DNA of 64,000 bases from CAZMCH01 sp964564735 (GCA_964564735.1 CAZMCH010000001.1:62001-126000); one strand, 5' to 3'. Numbered from the stretch's first letter, positions 42,868 through 52,687 are shown. The notes: generated by a model from the letters alone, not told the origin. Program-made: numbers and translations.

Positions 42868-43578
42868 ATGATACCAAAAAAGAAAAAAATCAAAATTCCC
42901 GGCATAGTAATTTTATTAATATTCGTTCTGATTGTCGGAATAGGGCTAAAGGTTCTAGGATTCACAATTAGTTATTTAAAGGAAAAACAGCCATCAATCG
43001 CAACAAAACAAATCAAGACAGCCAGAACAGTGAAGTCGCTTATATACTCACCAACAGAAGTTATTCGTCCTGTTGAAAAACTATCTGATTGCCAAGTAAT
43101 TTTTCAGAATAACCTTTTTGAACCTTTGGGTGGAAGAAGATTAGAACCTCAAAAAGTTGAAATAGTTGCGACTAACCCCCAAGTAGAACCTCCAAAACCT
43201 CCTGCTGAAAAGTTAAATGAAATAACTTTGACAGGTATAGTTTATATAGATAATGAGTATCAGGCTCTTATTGAGGATAGTGGAAGGGGCAAGTCATTAT
43301 ACCTTAAAAAAGGGGACAAAATTAAAGATTATTTTGTTGAATCTATCACAAAAGATACAATGGTTCTGACAAATGAGGAAACTAGGCTAACTAAGGCTTT
43401 GGGTTCAAAAACTTATTATAACAATAATGGAAAGCTTCTTGCGTCTGGATCACAACCATCGACAGAATTTGCATCCAAGCCAACCATACAATCAGACGCA
43501 TCAGAAAAAGAGGATGCCAATCTCAGCTTAATAGAACGGATGAAGGCTAGGCGTAGGAAGGAGTTAGGGCAGGAATGA
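42868..43578 (+). CDS. Type II secretion GspC/PilP-like inner-membrane protein
   Basis: The 236-residue protein has a short Lys-rich cytoplasmic start, one transmembrane helix (about 11-31), a proline-rich linker and a periplasmic homology-region-like domain (CQVIFQNNLFEPLGG, then ITLTGIVYIDNEYQALIED, LYLKKGDKIKDYFVESI). This is the pattern of GspC/PilP, which links the inner-membrane platform to the secretin. It overlaps the secretin gene by 4 nt (ATGA), so the pair is translationally coupled. CGGAGCC precedes ATG by 9 nt. The tail (after 200) is charged and disordered. Confidence 0.8.
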   Translation: MIPKKKKIKIPGIVILLIFVLIVGIGLKVLGFTISYLKEKQPSIATKQIKTARTVKSLIYSPTEVIRPVEKLSDCQVIFQNNLFEPLGGRRLEPQKVEIVATNPQVEPPKPPAEKLNEITLTGIVYIDNEYQALIEDSGRGKSLYLKKGDKIKDYFVESITKDTMVLTNEETRLTKALGSKTYYNNNGKLLASGSQPSTEFASKPTIQSDASEKEDANLSLIERMKARRRKELGQE

Positions 43579-45923
43579 AGTTTCGTTTTATATCAATTAT
43601 TTTCATATTCTTTATATTTGGATACATTCTATCCAATTTATCCTTTGCTCAAAGTGATAATCAGAAACTGATCTCAATGAGTTTCAAAGATGCTGATTTG
43701 GATTATGTCCTAGACTTTTTTGCAAAGGCAACAGGCTATACAATTATCAAAGATGGCGAAATCAAAGGACGGGTTACAATAGTAAGTGAAAATGACATAC
43801 CTGTTGATCAGGCTTTATCAGTCCTTAATACGATTCTAAAAGTGAAGGGATATTCCAGTATCGGCAATGGTGATGGTAAAACTTTTAGGATTGTTCCTAT
43901 TGATACAGCAAAACGTGAAAATACGGAAATAAAAGTCGGCACAGATCCATCAGAAATCGATTCAAGCGATACGATTGTTACACAGATAATGCCTCTTTCC
44001 TCTGCAAATGCAGCTCAGATCGTAAAGGAATTAAAAGACCTTGTGCCGTCTTATGGTGTGATGGTAGCCCATAGTCAAAGTAACTCATTAATACTGACAG
44101 CGACATCTTCAAATATTAAGCGATTTGCCCAGATAGTAAAAGAACTAGATATTCCTATGTCTGATATGATCAGCGTGGAAGTATTTCCGATAAAATACCG
44201 AGATGCAACAACACTAGCGACTGCACTTACAAATGTCTATAAGACAGAAGGCACAAGCGCACAGCAGGCAGAACAAGAACGAAATGCCTTCATGCAGAGA
44301 TTTAGAAGAGGAGGTCCTCCGGGATTTCCCGGCGAAGATCAGCAACAGCAGGATTCAGCAAGTTCCACAGATAGCGAGATTTTACAGATTCGCAGTAATG
44401 TTAAAGTCGTTGCGGATTCTGATACTAATTCAGTAATCGTCTCTGCAAGTAAAAGCAATATAGCTCTTATTAAGACTTTGATAGAAAAACTTGATACTCC
44501 AATAGTTGATCAGGCTGTAACACGTGTATTTAAGATTGAATATGCAGACGCTGTAGAAGTTGCTGATGAATTAACACAACTTTTTAGCTCTAGCACTACC
44601 AGCCGAACGTCAACAAGATCATCAACCAGAAACACAACTCAATCAATTTTTGGAAGAGGCTCATTTTTCCCGGGACAAATGATGCAACCGGGATTTCAGA
44701 ACCAATCATCTCAGGGGAGCATATTGGGTCTGCCTGAAATAAATGTCGTTGCTGATGAACGCACCAACTCCATCATTGTAACAACAACCTCTCAACAAAT
44801 AGAGAATATCGGCAACCTCATAAAGCAACTTGATACAGATATATCAGAATATGAACAAACAACAATAGTCTTGCCAGTAGAAAATGCAGAAGCCTCTGAA
44901 CTTGCACAAGTATTGAATAACATATTCCAAACCTCAACATTTGAGCAAAGTCGTGGCAGAACCACTGTATCAGCAAGAGGCGGAATGATGGGAACTGCTG
45001 CGGATACGATAGAATCAGCCCGAGGTCTTACTGGTAACGTCAAAATCGTTGCAGAAAGCACCACAAATTCTCTAATTATAACTACATATCAGAGAAATAT
45101 TAACACTCTAATTGAGATTATAAAGAAGCTTGATGTAATGATCCCCCAAGTTCTTATAGAAGTCAAAATCGTAGAAGTTACGCTTGATGATAACAGTAAG
45201 TTTGGTATAGAGTGGATGTGGGAACATTCAACCACTGTTGATAATAAAAGTTATCTGCAAAACGGAAAAACAAACTTTGGATTGGCTGATGAAACTTACG
45301 GATTGAAATATGCAATATTCGGCAAGACAATAGAAACTTTGCTTATGGCGCTTGAGAAGAATACTGATGTTAATATCCTTTCAACACCAAAAATATTGAC
45401 ATTGGATAATCATGAGGCGGTAATCAATATCAGTCAGGAAGTCCCATATCTTGAAAGCACCCAACAAACAAATACAGGCGGAATATTAACTAGCTATGCC
45501 TATAAAGATGTGGGTGTAATCTTAACAGTTACACCACGTATAAACAAATCAGAGACAGTTTCTCTTGAGGTAAATCAGCAGATAAATAACCTAATAGAAT
45601 TTACACTTTTTAATGCCCCTGTTATATCAAAACGTGAGGCTTCGGCATCTGTTACCGTAAAAGATGGTCAAACGATGATAATAGGAGGGATTATTGAGGA
45701 TAAAAAGACAGAAACAATCAACAAAGTGCCTATATTAAGTTCATTCCCGCTTATTGGTAAACTATTCCAACGAAAAGAAATAACTTCTGGAAAAACTGAA
45801 TTGATGGTATTCATTACACCACGCATTATTCGAAATCCTGAAGATGCAAATGAATTGCATACTAAACTTGGCTATGGACAGAAAGCAATGAAGGAATCTG
45901 CTAATACAGATGTTAAGAAATAG
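43575..45923 (+). CDS. gspD: Type II secretion system secretin GspD
   Basis: The 782-residue outer-membrane protein has a signal peptide (about 1-25), an N0 domain (ISMSFKDADLDYVLDFFAKATGY), and N1-N3 domains with repeated VVADxxTNSIIV-type motifs (VVADSDTNSVIV, VVADERTNSIIV, IVAESTTNSLII). The C-terminal secretin domain has LIEVKIVEVTLDDNSKFGIEW, the VPYL segment and TVKDGQTMIIGGII, ending KTELMVFITPRIIRNP. Low-complexity Ser/Thr and Gln-rich inserts interrupt N2 and N3. It forms the gated pore for folded proteins. No gspE/F/G genes follow; the next gene converges and overlaps by 11 bp, so the rest of the system lies elsewhere. Confidence 0.93.
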   Translation: MKFRFISIIFIFFIFGYILSNLSFAQSDNQKLISMSFKDADLDYVLDFFAKATGYTIIKDGEIKGRVTIVSENDIPVDQALSVLNTILKVKGYSSIGNGDGKTFRIVPIDTAKRENTEIKVGTDPSEIDSSDTIVTQIMPLSSANAAQIVKELKDLVPSYGVMVAHSQSNSLILTATSSNIKRFAQIVKELDIPMSDMISVEVFPIKYRDATTLATALTNVYKTEGTSAQQAEQERNAFMQRFRRGGPPGFPGEDQQQQDSASSTDSEILQIRSNVKVVADSDTNSVIVSASKSNIALIKTLIEKLDTPIVDQAVTRVFKIEYADAVEVADELTQLFSSSTTSRTSTRSSTRNTTQSIFGRGSFFPGQMMQPGFQNQSSQGSILGLPEINVVADERTNSIIVTTTSQQIENIGNLIKQLDTDISEYEQTTIVLPVENAEASELAQVLNNIFQTSTFEQSRGRTTVSARGGMMGTAADTIESARGLTGNVKIVAESTTNSLIITTYQRNINTLIEIIKKLDVMIPQVLIEVKIVEVTLDDNSKFGIEWMWEHSTTVDNKSYLQNGKTNFGLADETYGLKYAIFGKTIETLLMALEKNTDVNILSTPKILTLDNHEAVINISQEVPYLESTQQTNTGGILTSYAYKDVGVILTVTPRINKSETVSLEVNQQINNLIEFTLFNAPVISKREASASVTVKDGQTMIIGGIIEDKKTETINKVPILSSFPLIGKLFQRKEITSGKTELMVFITPRIIRNPEDANELHTKLGYGQKAMKESANTDVKK

Positions 45924-46662
45924 AATGGATTGCATCGGCAAATTCACGCATAAGGCTTATATTTCCTTCTTTTTCTAATATATTCCCAGTTACGATAAAA
46001 TCTGCACCTGCTTTGACCTTTTCATTTGCCATTTCTGGCTTGACGATCCCTCCACCAACGATTACAGGTATGGCGATTTGCTCTTTTATAGCGGTGATCA
46101 TCTCATTGGGAACAGACTGAGGTGACCCGCTTCCACATTCAAGATAAACACATTTCATCCCTAGCATTTCAGCAGCTATGGCATGTGCAACCGCAATATC
46201 GGATTTATCTCTTGGTATAGGCAAAGTTGCACTTATAAACTGAACTGAGGTGCATGAACCACCTTCTACAAGCATATATCCGGTCGGTATTGGTTCAATG
46301 CCATGCCTTTTTATTGTTGGAGCCGCTTTGACATGCTCTCCTATAAGAAATTCAGGATTTCTTCCGCTTATAAGACTGAGGAAAAGAATTGCGTCTGCAT
46401 ATCTTGAAATATGATTAGATGCTCCAGGTGAAATTATTACAGGTAATCCTGAAATATCTTTCACATTCTTGACAACATCGTCAAGTCTATCTGACATCAG
46501 AAAACTACTGCCAACAAGCAAAGCGTCAACTCCAGCCTCAACGGATTGAGATGCAAAAACAGATGCGCTTTCGATGTCTTGTTTATCAGGGTCTATGAGA
46601 ACTAAATAGCCAGCCCCTTTTTTATTTTTTGTATTAATGAGATACTCAAATACACTTCCCAT
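45913..46662 (-). CDS. Geranylgeranylglyceryl phosphate synthase (GGGPS)
   Basis: The 249-residue TIM-barrel protein belongs to the GGGPS/PcrB family. Motifs are LIDPDK (22-27, binding glycerol phosphate and metal), LVGSSFL, ISPGASNHISRYADAILFLSLISGRNPE, YLECGSGSPQSVPNEMI, PVIVGGGI and ADFIVTGNIL (phosphate binding). It would join sn-glycerol-1-phosphate to geranylgeranyl pyrophosphate, the first committed step of archaeal ether lipids. The YLECGSGS segment fits GGGPS rather than firmicute heptaprenyl-type PcrB. It is the last gene of the lpxD-to-GGGPS string, 6 bp after the reductase gene, and its end overlaps gspD by 11 bp on the opposite strand. Confidence 0.93.
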   Translation of the reverse strand: MGSVFEYLINTKNKKGAGYLVLIDPDKQDIESASVFASQSVEAGVDALLVGSSFLMSDRLDDVVKNVKDISGLPVIISPGASNHISRYADAILFLSLISGRNPEFLIGEHVKAAPTIKRHGIEPIPTGYMLVEGGSCTSVQFISATLPIPRDKSDIAVAHAIAAEMLGMKCVYLECGSGSPQSVPNEMITAIKEQIAIPVIVGGGIVKPEMANEKVKAGADFIVTGNILEKEGNISLMREFADAIHSIS

Positions 46663-46668
46663 AATTAA

Positions 46669-48081
46669 TTACCATTGCGCCCAACCCATTGATATAAGAT
46701 GCCTAAGTTCTAATAGAAGTCTAGGTTCGCTTTTAAGAGCCTTCCAGAATAATTCAAGGAATGATAAATTATTGGATTCTGCCAATACTTTTGCGAGATT
46801 ATTAAGAGAATCATCATTAAAACGCATGACACCGTCCCTAATGCCTCTCAAATGACCAAACATTCGTCCAATTTGTTTGTGCCATCGTTTTTCATATTCT
46901 ATAAGGAATGCACGTGAAGTATTACCTTCTTTAATCGCTTGGGCAGAAACTTCCCCGGCAATATTTCCTGCGATCATAGCATTAATAATTCCACCACCTG
47001 ATACAGGATCATTTTGATGTGCTGCGTCGCCAACAATCATGAAATTATCAAGCACAATTTCAGATAAAGTTCCAGAAACAGGCACGCCACCAAAAACGCT
47101 TGCAACAAAAGAAGCACCCTTAAAATTTTTTTCAATGAACTTATTAAGGTAATAAATTGCATTCTGCGTATCAATATTTCCACCAATGCCAATTCCAACA
47201 TTAGCGGTATTTTTACCCTTTGGAAATACCCATACATACCCTCTCGGTGCAACATGATGACCAAGATAAAAATCACAACGATTAGGATTAATATCAATTC
47301 CTGTCATTAAATATTGAACACAAGTATCCAAATCTACAGGCTTACAAAATGTTTTGATACCTGCCCATCTGCCAACTTGGGATTCAACTCCGTCAGCAGC
47401 GATAACTACTTTTGCCTTAACAGCATAATCGCCATCTAATTTTCTGATTATAACCCCTGCAATACGACCATTTTCTTTTATAAGATCGATTGCCCTTGCT
47501 TTTGTCCAGACATCTGCGCCTGATTGCACAGCTTGCATAGCAAGGTATTTATCGAATATTTTTCGTTCTAAAACTAGACCCGATTGAGGCTTTTCTAATG
47601 TGACATGAGAACCATCAGGCGAGTATATCCTTGTAGCATGTATCTCTGCACATACCCATTTCGGATCAATATCAACGAGTTCTGCAAGAGCTTTCCAGCT
47701 AACACCTTCAGCGCATCTTACAGGTGAGCCGATCTCCTGTCTTTTTTCAATCATTAAGACACTGACGCCATTTTCAGCAGAAGATTTTGCAGACATCGAT
47801 CCACCAGGACCTGCCCCTATAACTACTACATCATAAGATAATTGCTTGCATTTTGATAGATCATAACTACGAAAATCTACATTTATTTCATCAATGTTTT
47901 CTTTATTTTCTGCTTTAAGCGCACTTATAGGACACACCTTGACACATGCAAGGCAACCTACACATTTAGATTTATTTATAGTTAAATGAAGGTCTATTAA
48001 ATCAATCGCATCTTTTGGACAAGCACTAACACAAGTTCCACAATAACCACAGATCTCTCTATTTACATAAGGATAATTCAT
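46669..48081 (-). CDS. Geranylgeranyl reductase family flavoprotein with N-terminal ferredoxin
   Basis: The 470-residue protein starts with a two-cluster [4Fe-4S] ferredoxin domain: CGYCGTCVSACP (Cys11, 14, 17, 21) and CVGCLACVKVCP (Cys40, 43, 46, 50). A geranylgeranyl-reductase FAD domain follows, with DVVVIGAGPGGSMSA, GSPVRCAEGVS, VVIAADGVESQVGRW, GYVWVFPKG and IVGDAAHQNDPVSGGGI. It would saturate isoprenoid chains, as archaeal enzymes do with ferredoxin as donor; here the donor is built in. Related enzymes also reduce chlorophyll or quinone side chains, but both neighbours are archaeal-lipid genes. A TTG 12 nt upstream is possible; ATG at 48081 with GAG 7 nt ahead is preferred. Confidence 0.93.
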   Translation of the reverse strand: MNYPYVNREICGYCGTCVSACPKDAIDLIDLHLTINKSKCVGCLACVKVCPISALKAENKENIDEINVDFRSYDLSKCKQLSYDVVVIGAGPGGSMSAKSSAENGVSVLMIEKRQEIGSPVRCAEGVSWKALAELVDIDPKWVCAEIHATRIYSPDGSHVTLEKPQSGLVLERKIFDKYLAMQAVQSGADVWTKARAIDLIKENGRIAGVIIRKLDGDYAVKAKVVIAADGVESQVGRWAGIKTFCKPVDLDTCVQYLMTGIDINPNRCDFYLGHHVAPRGYVWVFPKGKNTANVGIGIGGNIDTQNAIYYLNKFIEKNFKGASFVASVFGGVPVSGTLSEIVLDNFMIVGDAAHQNDPVSGGGIINAMIAGNIAGEVSAQAIKEGNTSRAFLIEYEKRWHKQIGRMFGHLRGIRDGVMRFNDDSLNNLAKVLAESNNLSFLELFWKALKSEPRLLLELRHLISMGWAQW

Positions 48082-48102
48082 AAGTAATCTCAAATTTACA
48101 TG

Positions 48103-48945
48103 TTAAAGCTTCAGATTCCCAAGATATATGGCAATCAAACCAATAAATATATCAAATTTCATAATATTTGCAATTCTACCAGCAACACTTTTAGATGGTT
48201 GCCGAATAAGACTTATCATGCAAAATATTAAAACAATATCAACACCAAAAAACACGCATAAAAGATAATATATAGAATAATAATCAAGCAAATAAGGTAT
48301 TGGGCTTGCTATAATCAACAATGAAAAAAAAATAAGTGCAATATAAACTGCCTTTTTGTTTCCATATTTTATCGCAAGGCTAGACATCCCTGTTGCTCGA
48401 TCACCATCAACGTCCTGAATATCTTTGACAATCTCACGCACCGATGTAAACAAAAATGCAAAAATAGCAGGCATAATCGCACCTGATATTTTGCCAACAG
48501 CAACCCCGCCATATATAAATGTCAAACTTGTGAGCAATGCAACGACTAGGTTAGATAATAAGGGCAGTTTCCTTAATTTGCCAGCATAAAATATCAGCGT
48601 TAAAGATACAAATAGAGCAATTAAAAAAGCGACCCAATTAACTATCAGGCTTAACGATGTGCCAATTATAAACAACAGAATCGAAAACGTCAAGGCTGAA
48701 TGTTTACTTATTTTCCCTGATGGTATTGGTCGCCTAGGCTTATTTATTTTATCAGACTCGACATCAAAATAATCATTAATAGCATTTCCAGCAGACAATA
48801 GCATTAATGCAATTGCAGATGCGATTATGACATCAAAAATAGGATTGATATTTCCACCTGCCAAAAAAGCGCCAAATATGACTGACAAAAAGGCAATCAA
48901 TCCGTTTAATGGTCTAGCTAGTTGAATATAAGCATATAAGTTCAT
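48103..48945 (-). CDS. Digeranylgeranylglyceryl phosphate synthase-like UbiA prenyltransferase
   Basis: The 280-residue integral membrane protein has about eight to nine helices and both aspartate-rich UbiA motifs: N57-D-Y-F-D-V-E-S-D65 (polyprenyl diphosphate binding) and D175-I-Q-D-V-D-G-D182. The local texts ARPLNGLIAF, NKPRRPIPSGKIS and VREIVKDIQDVDGDR match archaeal DGGGP synthases much more than UbiA, MenA or haem O synthases. It would attach a second geranylgeranyl chain to GGGP. It lies 21 bp upstream of the reductase gene and 9 bp downstream of the PHP phosphoesterase gene. Confidence 0.9.
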   Translation of the reverse strand: MNLYAYIQLARPLNGLIAFLSVIFGAFLAGGNINPIFDVIIASAIALMLLSAGNAINDYFDVESDKINKPRRPIPSGKISKHSALTFSILLFIIGTSLSLIVNWVAFLIALFVSLTLIFYAGKLRKLPLLSNLVVALLTSLTFIYGGVAVGKISGAIMPAIFAFLFTSVREIVKDIQDVDGDRATGMSSLAIKYGNKKAVYIALIFFSLLIIASPIPYLLDYYSIYYLLCVFFGVDIVLIFCMISLIRQPSKSVAGRIANIMKFDIFIGLIAIYLGNLKL

Positions 48946-48954
48946 TTCTAATCA

Positions 48955-50613
48955 TCATAACAGCCAAATGGGATTGGAAAAGCATTTATATTGCCTGCCA
49001 TTTGCAGATGAAAATGCTTCTAATCGGACATAACATGGATTATCATGCACTATCTTATGAACAAAATTATGCTTATGTGTATCTGATCTTTCTGGTGAGA
49101 ATGTCTTTTCTATATTTTCTGTTTGGTTGACTAGATCACCTTTATATAAATCAACTTTCTCAATACGACCAAACTCATCCGAAGAAGCAGAATCAATTAT
49201 CAGATTGAAATCTTTCCCAGAAATCTCTTCCCCAACATCAACAATTTTGCCATTATCATTCTGAACCTGCAAAATAGAAATAGGTCCATTGGTAACAACA
49301 GTCTTACCTTTTTTTAGGGCATCAAAAACACCTGAAACCGAAATTCCATTTTCACATTTGGCAAAAGTTCTGACTTTTCCGAAGATATGATTTTCATTTT
49401 CTTTGAGTATGGTATTGGGATATTTGACATTACGACAGCGATTAAAATCACCATGAGCATCATTACCGCCAAGTAAATATGTTCGCCGTCCCTCAAGAAG
49501 AAGATTTATCCAAGTTTTTCGTGAATGATCAAATTTTGGATTAAATTCCCCATTCCAGAACTGCATACCAGAAGACCCTTCCAAGATCAAGTCCTTATAG
49601 TGCCAATGCCCTCTATTCAGTAGCAAAGTTCCCATAAATCCATTACCGATCTCCGGATGTGCAGAATAAGCAAATCCACCTTTATCTTTTATCAGTTTTA
49701 ACACTTCTTGGATCGTTAAATCGGGTTTTTTGTATAATAATCCATTTTTTACACCATCACCGCTTCCAGGGATAAAATCGGGAACATTAAATGCCAAAAG
49801 ATGAACATTATGGTTACGACAATTACCACAAGATACCTCTTCAGCAGGAAGAACAGCAAAATCCAAATATTTCTGGTTTGCTTCTCTGATCTCATCCTGT
49901 ATATTTTGCCATCTTGTATGATTTGGGTCTCGTTCAAAGTATTGCCCAATTGCAATATCAAGATCGTAAGAGTGATCTGTAACCGCAAACCAGCTTAAGC
50001 CGATAGATTTTCCCATCTTAACTGCAACGTCCACAGGTGCGCCAAACTCAACCTGATCTTGTGTCATATCTGAATGATAATGGGAATCTCCATAAAACCA
50101 CCCATCAATAGAAGGTAATGAATCTGAACTTACAAAAGTGCTAAATGGCGAATGAGATAATCCCGATAAGTTATCGGATATTATTATTTTTCTTCGTCCC
50201 TTTCGGGTGAATTCTGCTTCTAATGTGATTTGTAGTTTTCCAGCGTATTTATAGGGAAGCTCAATATAATCTAGCTTATACCAATAATGTTCTGCAATAT
50301 TAAGGGATTGAGATTCCAAAGGAATATTAAATGTATATATTTTACCATCTTCGGTTTTACATTTAGCAGTTATTCGCTCAAGATTTATTGGAAAGCGATC
50401 TGCATCTTTGACAACACAAAGTATAGGTATCGGTTCACCAGATTCCACACGCCAGGGAGCATCTAATATTACTTCTGGGGCATGACGGTTTATAAGAGAA
50501 TATCCCCAGAAAGTATAATGAATTTCTGCATATCCATAAGACTTAATGGAAATCATAAACAGAAATAAAAGAATACTTAACGATAAAGCGAAATTTAGCT
50601 TAATTTGTATCAT
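48955..50613 (-). CDS. Secreted CehA/McbA-like PHP-domain metallophosphoesterase
   Basis: The 552-residue protein has a signal peptide (about 1-27), an N-terminal beta-sandwich (about 30-165) and a PHP-type CehA/McbA metallohydrolase domain with WFYGDSHYHSDM, WFAVTDHSYDLD, LPAEEVSCGNCRNHNVHLLAF, GFAYSAHPEIG and LLGGNDAHGDFN, all metal-ligand His/Asp positions. A beta-rich C-terminal domain follows. It would hydrolyse phosphoesters or related bonds outside the inner membrane. It overlaps the upstream polysaccharide pyruvyl transferase gene by 4 nt (ATGA) and lies 9 bp upstream of the DGGGPS gene, so it belongs to the lipid operon; a role in removing a lipid or sugar phosphate is possible. Confidence 0.88.
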   Translation of the reverse strand: MIQIKLNFALSLSILLFLFMISIKSYGYAEIHYTFWGYSLINRHAPEVILDAPWRVESGEPIPILCVVKDADRFPINLERITAKCKTEDGKIYTFNIPLESQSLNIAEHYWYKLDYIELPYKYAGKLQITLEAEFTRKGRRKIIISDNLSGLSHSPFSTFVSSDSLPSIDGWFYGDSHYHSDMTQDQVEFGAPVDVAVKMGKSIGLSWFAVTDHSYDLDIAIGQYFERDPNHTRWQNIQDEIREANQKYLDFAVLPAEEVSCGNCRNHNVHLLAFNVPDFIPGSGDGVKNGLLYKKPDLTIQEVLKLIKDKGGFAYSAHPEIGNGFMGTLLLNRGHWHYKDLILEGSSGMQFWNGEFNPKFDHSRKTWINLLLEGRRTYLLGGNDAHGDFNRCRNVKYPNTILKENENHIFGKVRTFAKCENGISVSGVFDALKKGKTVVTNGPISILQVQNDNGKIVDVGEEISGKDFNLIIDSASSDEFGRIEKVDLYKGDLVNQTENIEKTFSPERSDTHKHNFVHKIVHDNPCYVRLEAFSSANGRQYKCFSNPIWLL

Positions 50614-51629
50614 ATCAGTCCCAACCTACTTAACATCAAATCGTATTCTTGCCTATATTTGCTTTTTAGGGCAATTATTTTTTCACGATAGATGTCAGTT
50701 TCCCGAATTTTTTCAAGGCACATATCGGTTAATTGCTCAATAGGTGTTGACAATGTTGCATAATTTTCATTTAGCTGTTCTATAATACCTGCTCTTGAGT
50801 CCAACTGAAGCAACAAAGAAGGCACGCCCATAGATGCAAGAAGCATCGTTCCATGAACCTTGACCGAAAATGCAAAGAAACATCGGGTATAATACTTAAA
50901 AAAATCGGTATAATTATTTGAAAATAAAGTATTATTTTTGTTTGTGTGTTTTATTAACTCCTTATATGATTCAAAGTCATGACAAACCCATATAATTTTT
51001 TTATTAGTTGACGAGGAAAGTGATTTTTCGACTCCTTTACATATTTCAAGCACCTTTTGAGATGGAATATCAGAATTCCAATAAGTGCCACCCCATATAA
51101 TAAATATCAAGTCTCGTTCTTCTTTATTCTCATCAATGTTCCCAGCAAAAATAGATGGACAGATTATTTGTTTTACATTAGAAAAACCTGCTTTTGTTAA
51201 AAATTCAAGACAATATCTATCCCTTACAGTAAAATCACTGAACGATATTTCGTTATATCTTGATATAAATTTTTTATAGTTTTCGTCCTGAATTACATCT
51301 GGAAAAAATACTAGACCATCAATTGTTGTTTTAAAATTGCTTCCAACTGCAAGTAACAATATTTTTTTATTCGTTTTTTTGCTATATTCCAAAAGGTTAT
51401 TTTGCCATTTCATACGATAGCATTTATCATAGAATATTGGCGAACCGCATATAACAATCAAGTCAGATGCGTCAATAAACTCCTTATATAAATTACTTTT
51501 TGGAATATCAACTTTATCTATAAGAAATATACTATCAAAAGATTTCGCTGGAAGAAGGTTTTTGAAACCTTCGTATATAAAATTATCTCCTGAATTACTT
51601 CTTAAAGTTGTGATAATAGCTAATTTCAT
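50610..51629 (-). CDS. Polysaccharide pyruvyl transferase family protein (CsaB-like)
   Basis: The 339-residue protein starts LAIITTLRSNSGDNFIYEGFKNLLP, the family start in which a glycine-rich G-D-N/E segment recalls GT-B folds. It has SDLIVICGSPIFYDK, IFIIWGGTYWNSDIPSQKVLEI, FAFSVKVHGTMLLASMGVPSLLL with the conserved K-x-H-G-T-M and ends in a helical region. Members transfer pyruvate ketals from phosphoenolpyruvate onto cell-wall or surface sugars. Its place between two membrane prenyltransferase genes suggests that it decorates an envelope glycan or a glycolipid head group. Confidence 0.85.
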   Translation of the reverse strand: MKLAIITTLRSNSGDNFIYEGFKNLLPAKSFDSIFLIDKVDIPKSNLYKEFIDASDLIVICGSPIFYDKCYRMKWQNNLLEYSKKTNKKILLLAVGSNFKTTIDGLVFFPDVIQDENYKKFISRYNEISFSDFTVRDRYCLEFLTKAGFSNVKQIICPSIFAGNIDENKEERDLIFIIWGGTYWNSDIPSQKVLEICKGVEKSLSSSTNKKIIWVCHDFESYKELIKHTNKNNTLFSNNYTDFFKYYTRCFFAFSVKVHGTMLLASMGVPSLLLQLDSRAGIIEQLNENYATLSTPIEQLTDMCLEKIRETDIYREKIIALKSKYRQEYDLMLSRLGLI

Positions 51630-51637
51630 TTATAAAT

Positions 51638-52687
51638 TTATGGATATCTAATACCAAACCTAGCTTGATAATAGAACCTAACCAAAAGTATTATACATAT
51701 TAATAGAATAAAATAGAAGGGCATTAAAAAAGCGACTAATAACGATAATGTCATAACGCTAATTTTTGTTGCCAGAGTAATTGACGTTATATTTACATGA
51801 TTTTGATTCCAATTAAGTATAATCATACGAATAAAAAATGGTAATGACAATATAGATGCTGTTACAGGGACAAAATCTTTGCGCAAGAATCCTGCAATTA
51901 TTGCAAGTATTAAAATAAAAGTGCTAAAAAAACACGACTTTCGGACTCCCAAAAATACTCCCGTTGTAACATCGCCGTTATGAATATCACCGTTAATATC
52001 GGGTATAGTTGTATTTATGTATGCAGAAGAAACACAAAGAAAATATGGCAAAGAATCCAAAATTAGCTCTTTTGAAAAATCAGATTTGATCGTCCACCCA
52101 ACAGCAAAAGCAACCAATCCAAAACCAGAAGCATTCGTAATAAGATCAAGTATAGGCTTCCCCTTTAGTCTAATCGGTGGAACAGAATAAATTATTCCCA
52201 TTATAATGGATAATAAAATAAGTATTGTATAAGCAAGAGAATATCGAATAAAGGCTAGTAATATTATTCCAACAGATATAAGAAAGATGATCTGTAATTT
52301 TAATATATTTTTTTTTAGATAACCATGAGGGATTAGATATAATTTGTCGTTTATTTCATCGGTCTGACTATCGGTGATCTGATTTAGGATATAAACTGCG
52401 CCCATCAGCAATGAATATAAGAAAAGTGTAAGTAATAATTCTTTTGGGAGGTTGAGAATAATGCCAATATTGCCTATTATTGGCAAATCTATTTGAGCAG
52501 TCAAACTACCTTTAATACCTCTATAATAGCCTAATAATACCATCGTCCATCCGGGAATAAGCAATAATGGTCTTAATATTGCTATATAATCTAGCATAAT
52601 AGATAACCGACGGATAAATAAAGAGCCTGAAGGGATATCTTCGGTTTCTTTCAAATTCTTTACAATTTCCAACTTAGATTGTTGCAT
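51638..52687 (-). CDS. Second UbiA-superfamily prenyltransferase
   Basis: The 349-residue polytopic membrane protein shows the two aspartate-rich UbiA motifs in altered form: NQITDSQTDEINDK (N-x-x-x-D-x-x-x-D pattern) and PDINGDIHNGDVTTG. About nine helices follow an N-terminal cytoplasmic stretch of about 35 residues. It differs strongly from the DGGGPS-like protein downstream, and the first motif lacks the usual PxRPIxxG continuation (here KLYLIPHGYLKK). The substrate may be another aromatic or lipid acceptor, for example a quinone, carotenoid or modified ether lipid. It sits 9 bp downstream of the deacetylase gene and 8 bp upstream of the pyruvyl transferase gene. Confidence 0.82.
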   Translation of the reverse strand: MQQSKLEIVKNLKETEDIPSGSLFIRRLSIMLDYIAILRPLLLIPGWTMVLLGYYRGIKGSLTAQIDLPIIGNIGIILNLPKELLLTLFLYSLLMGAVYILNQITDSQTDEINDKLYLIPHGYLKKNILKLQIIFLISVGIILLAFIRYSLAYTILILLSIIMGIIYSVPPIRLKGKPILDLITNASGFGLVAFAVGWTIKSDFSKELILDSLPYFLCVSSAYINTTIPDINGDIHNGDVTTGVFLGVRKSCFFSTFILILAIIAGFLRKDFVPVTASILSLPFFIRMIILNWNQNHVNITSITLATKISVMTLSLLVAFLMPFYFILLICIILLVRFYYQARFGIRYP

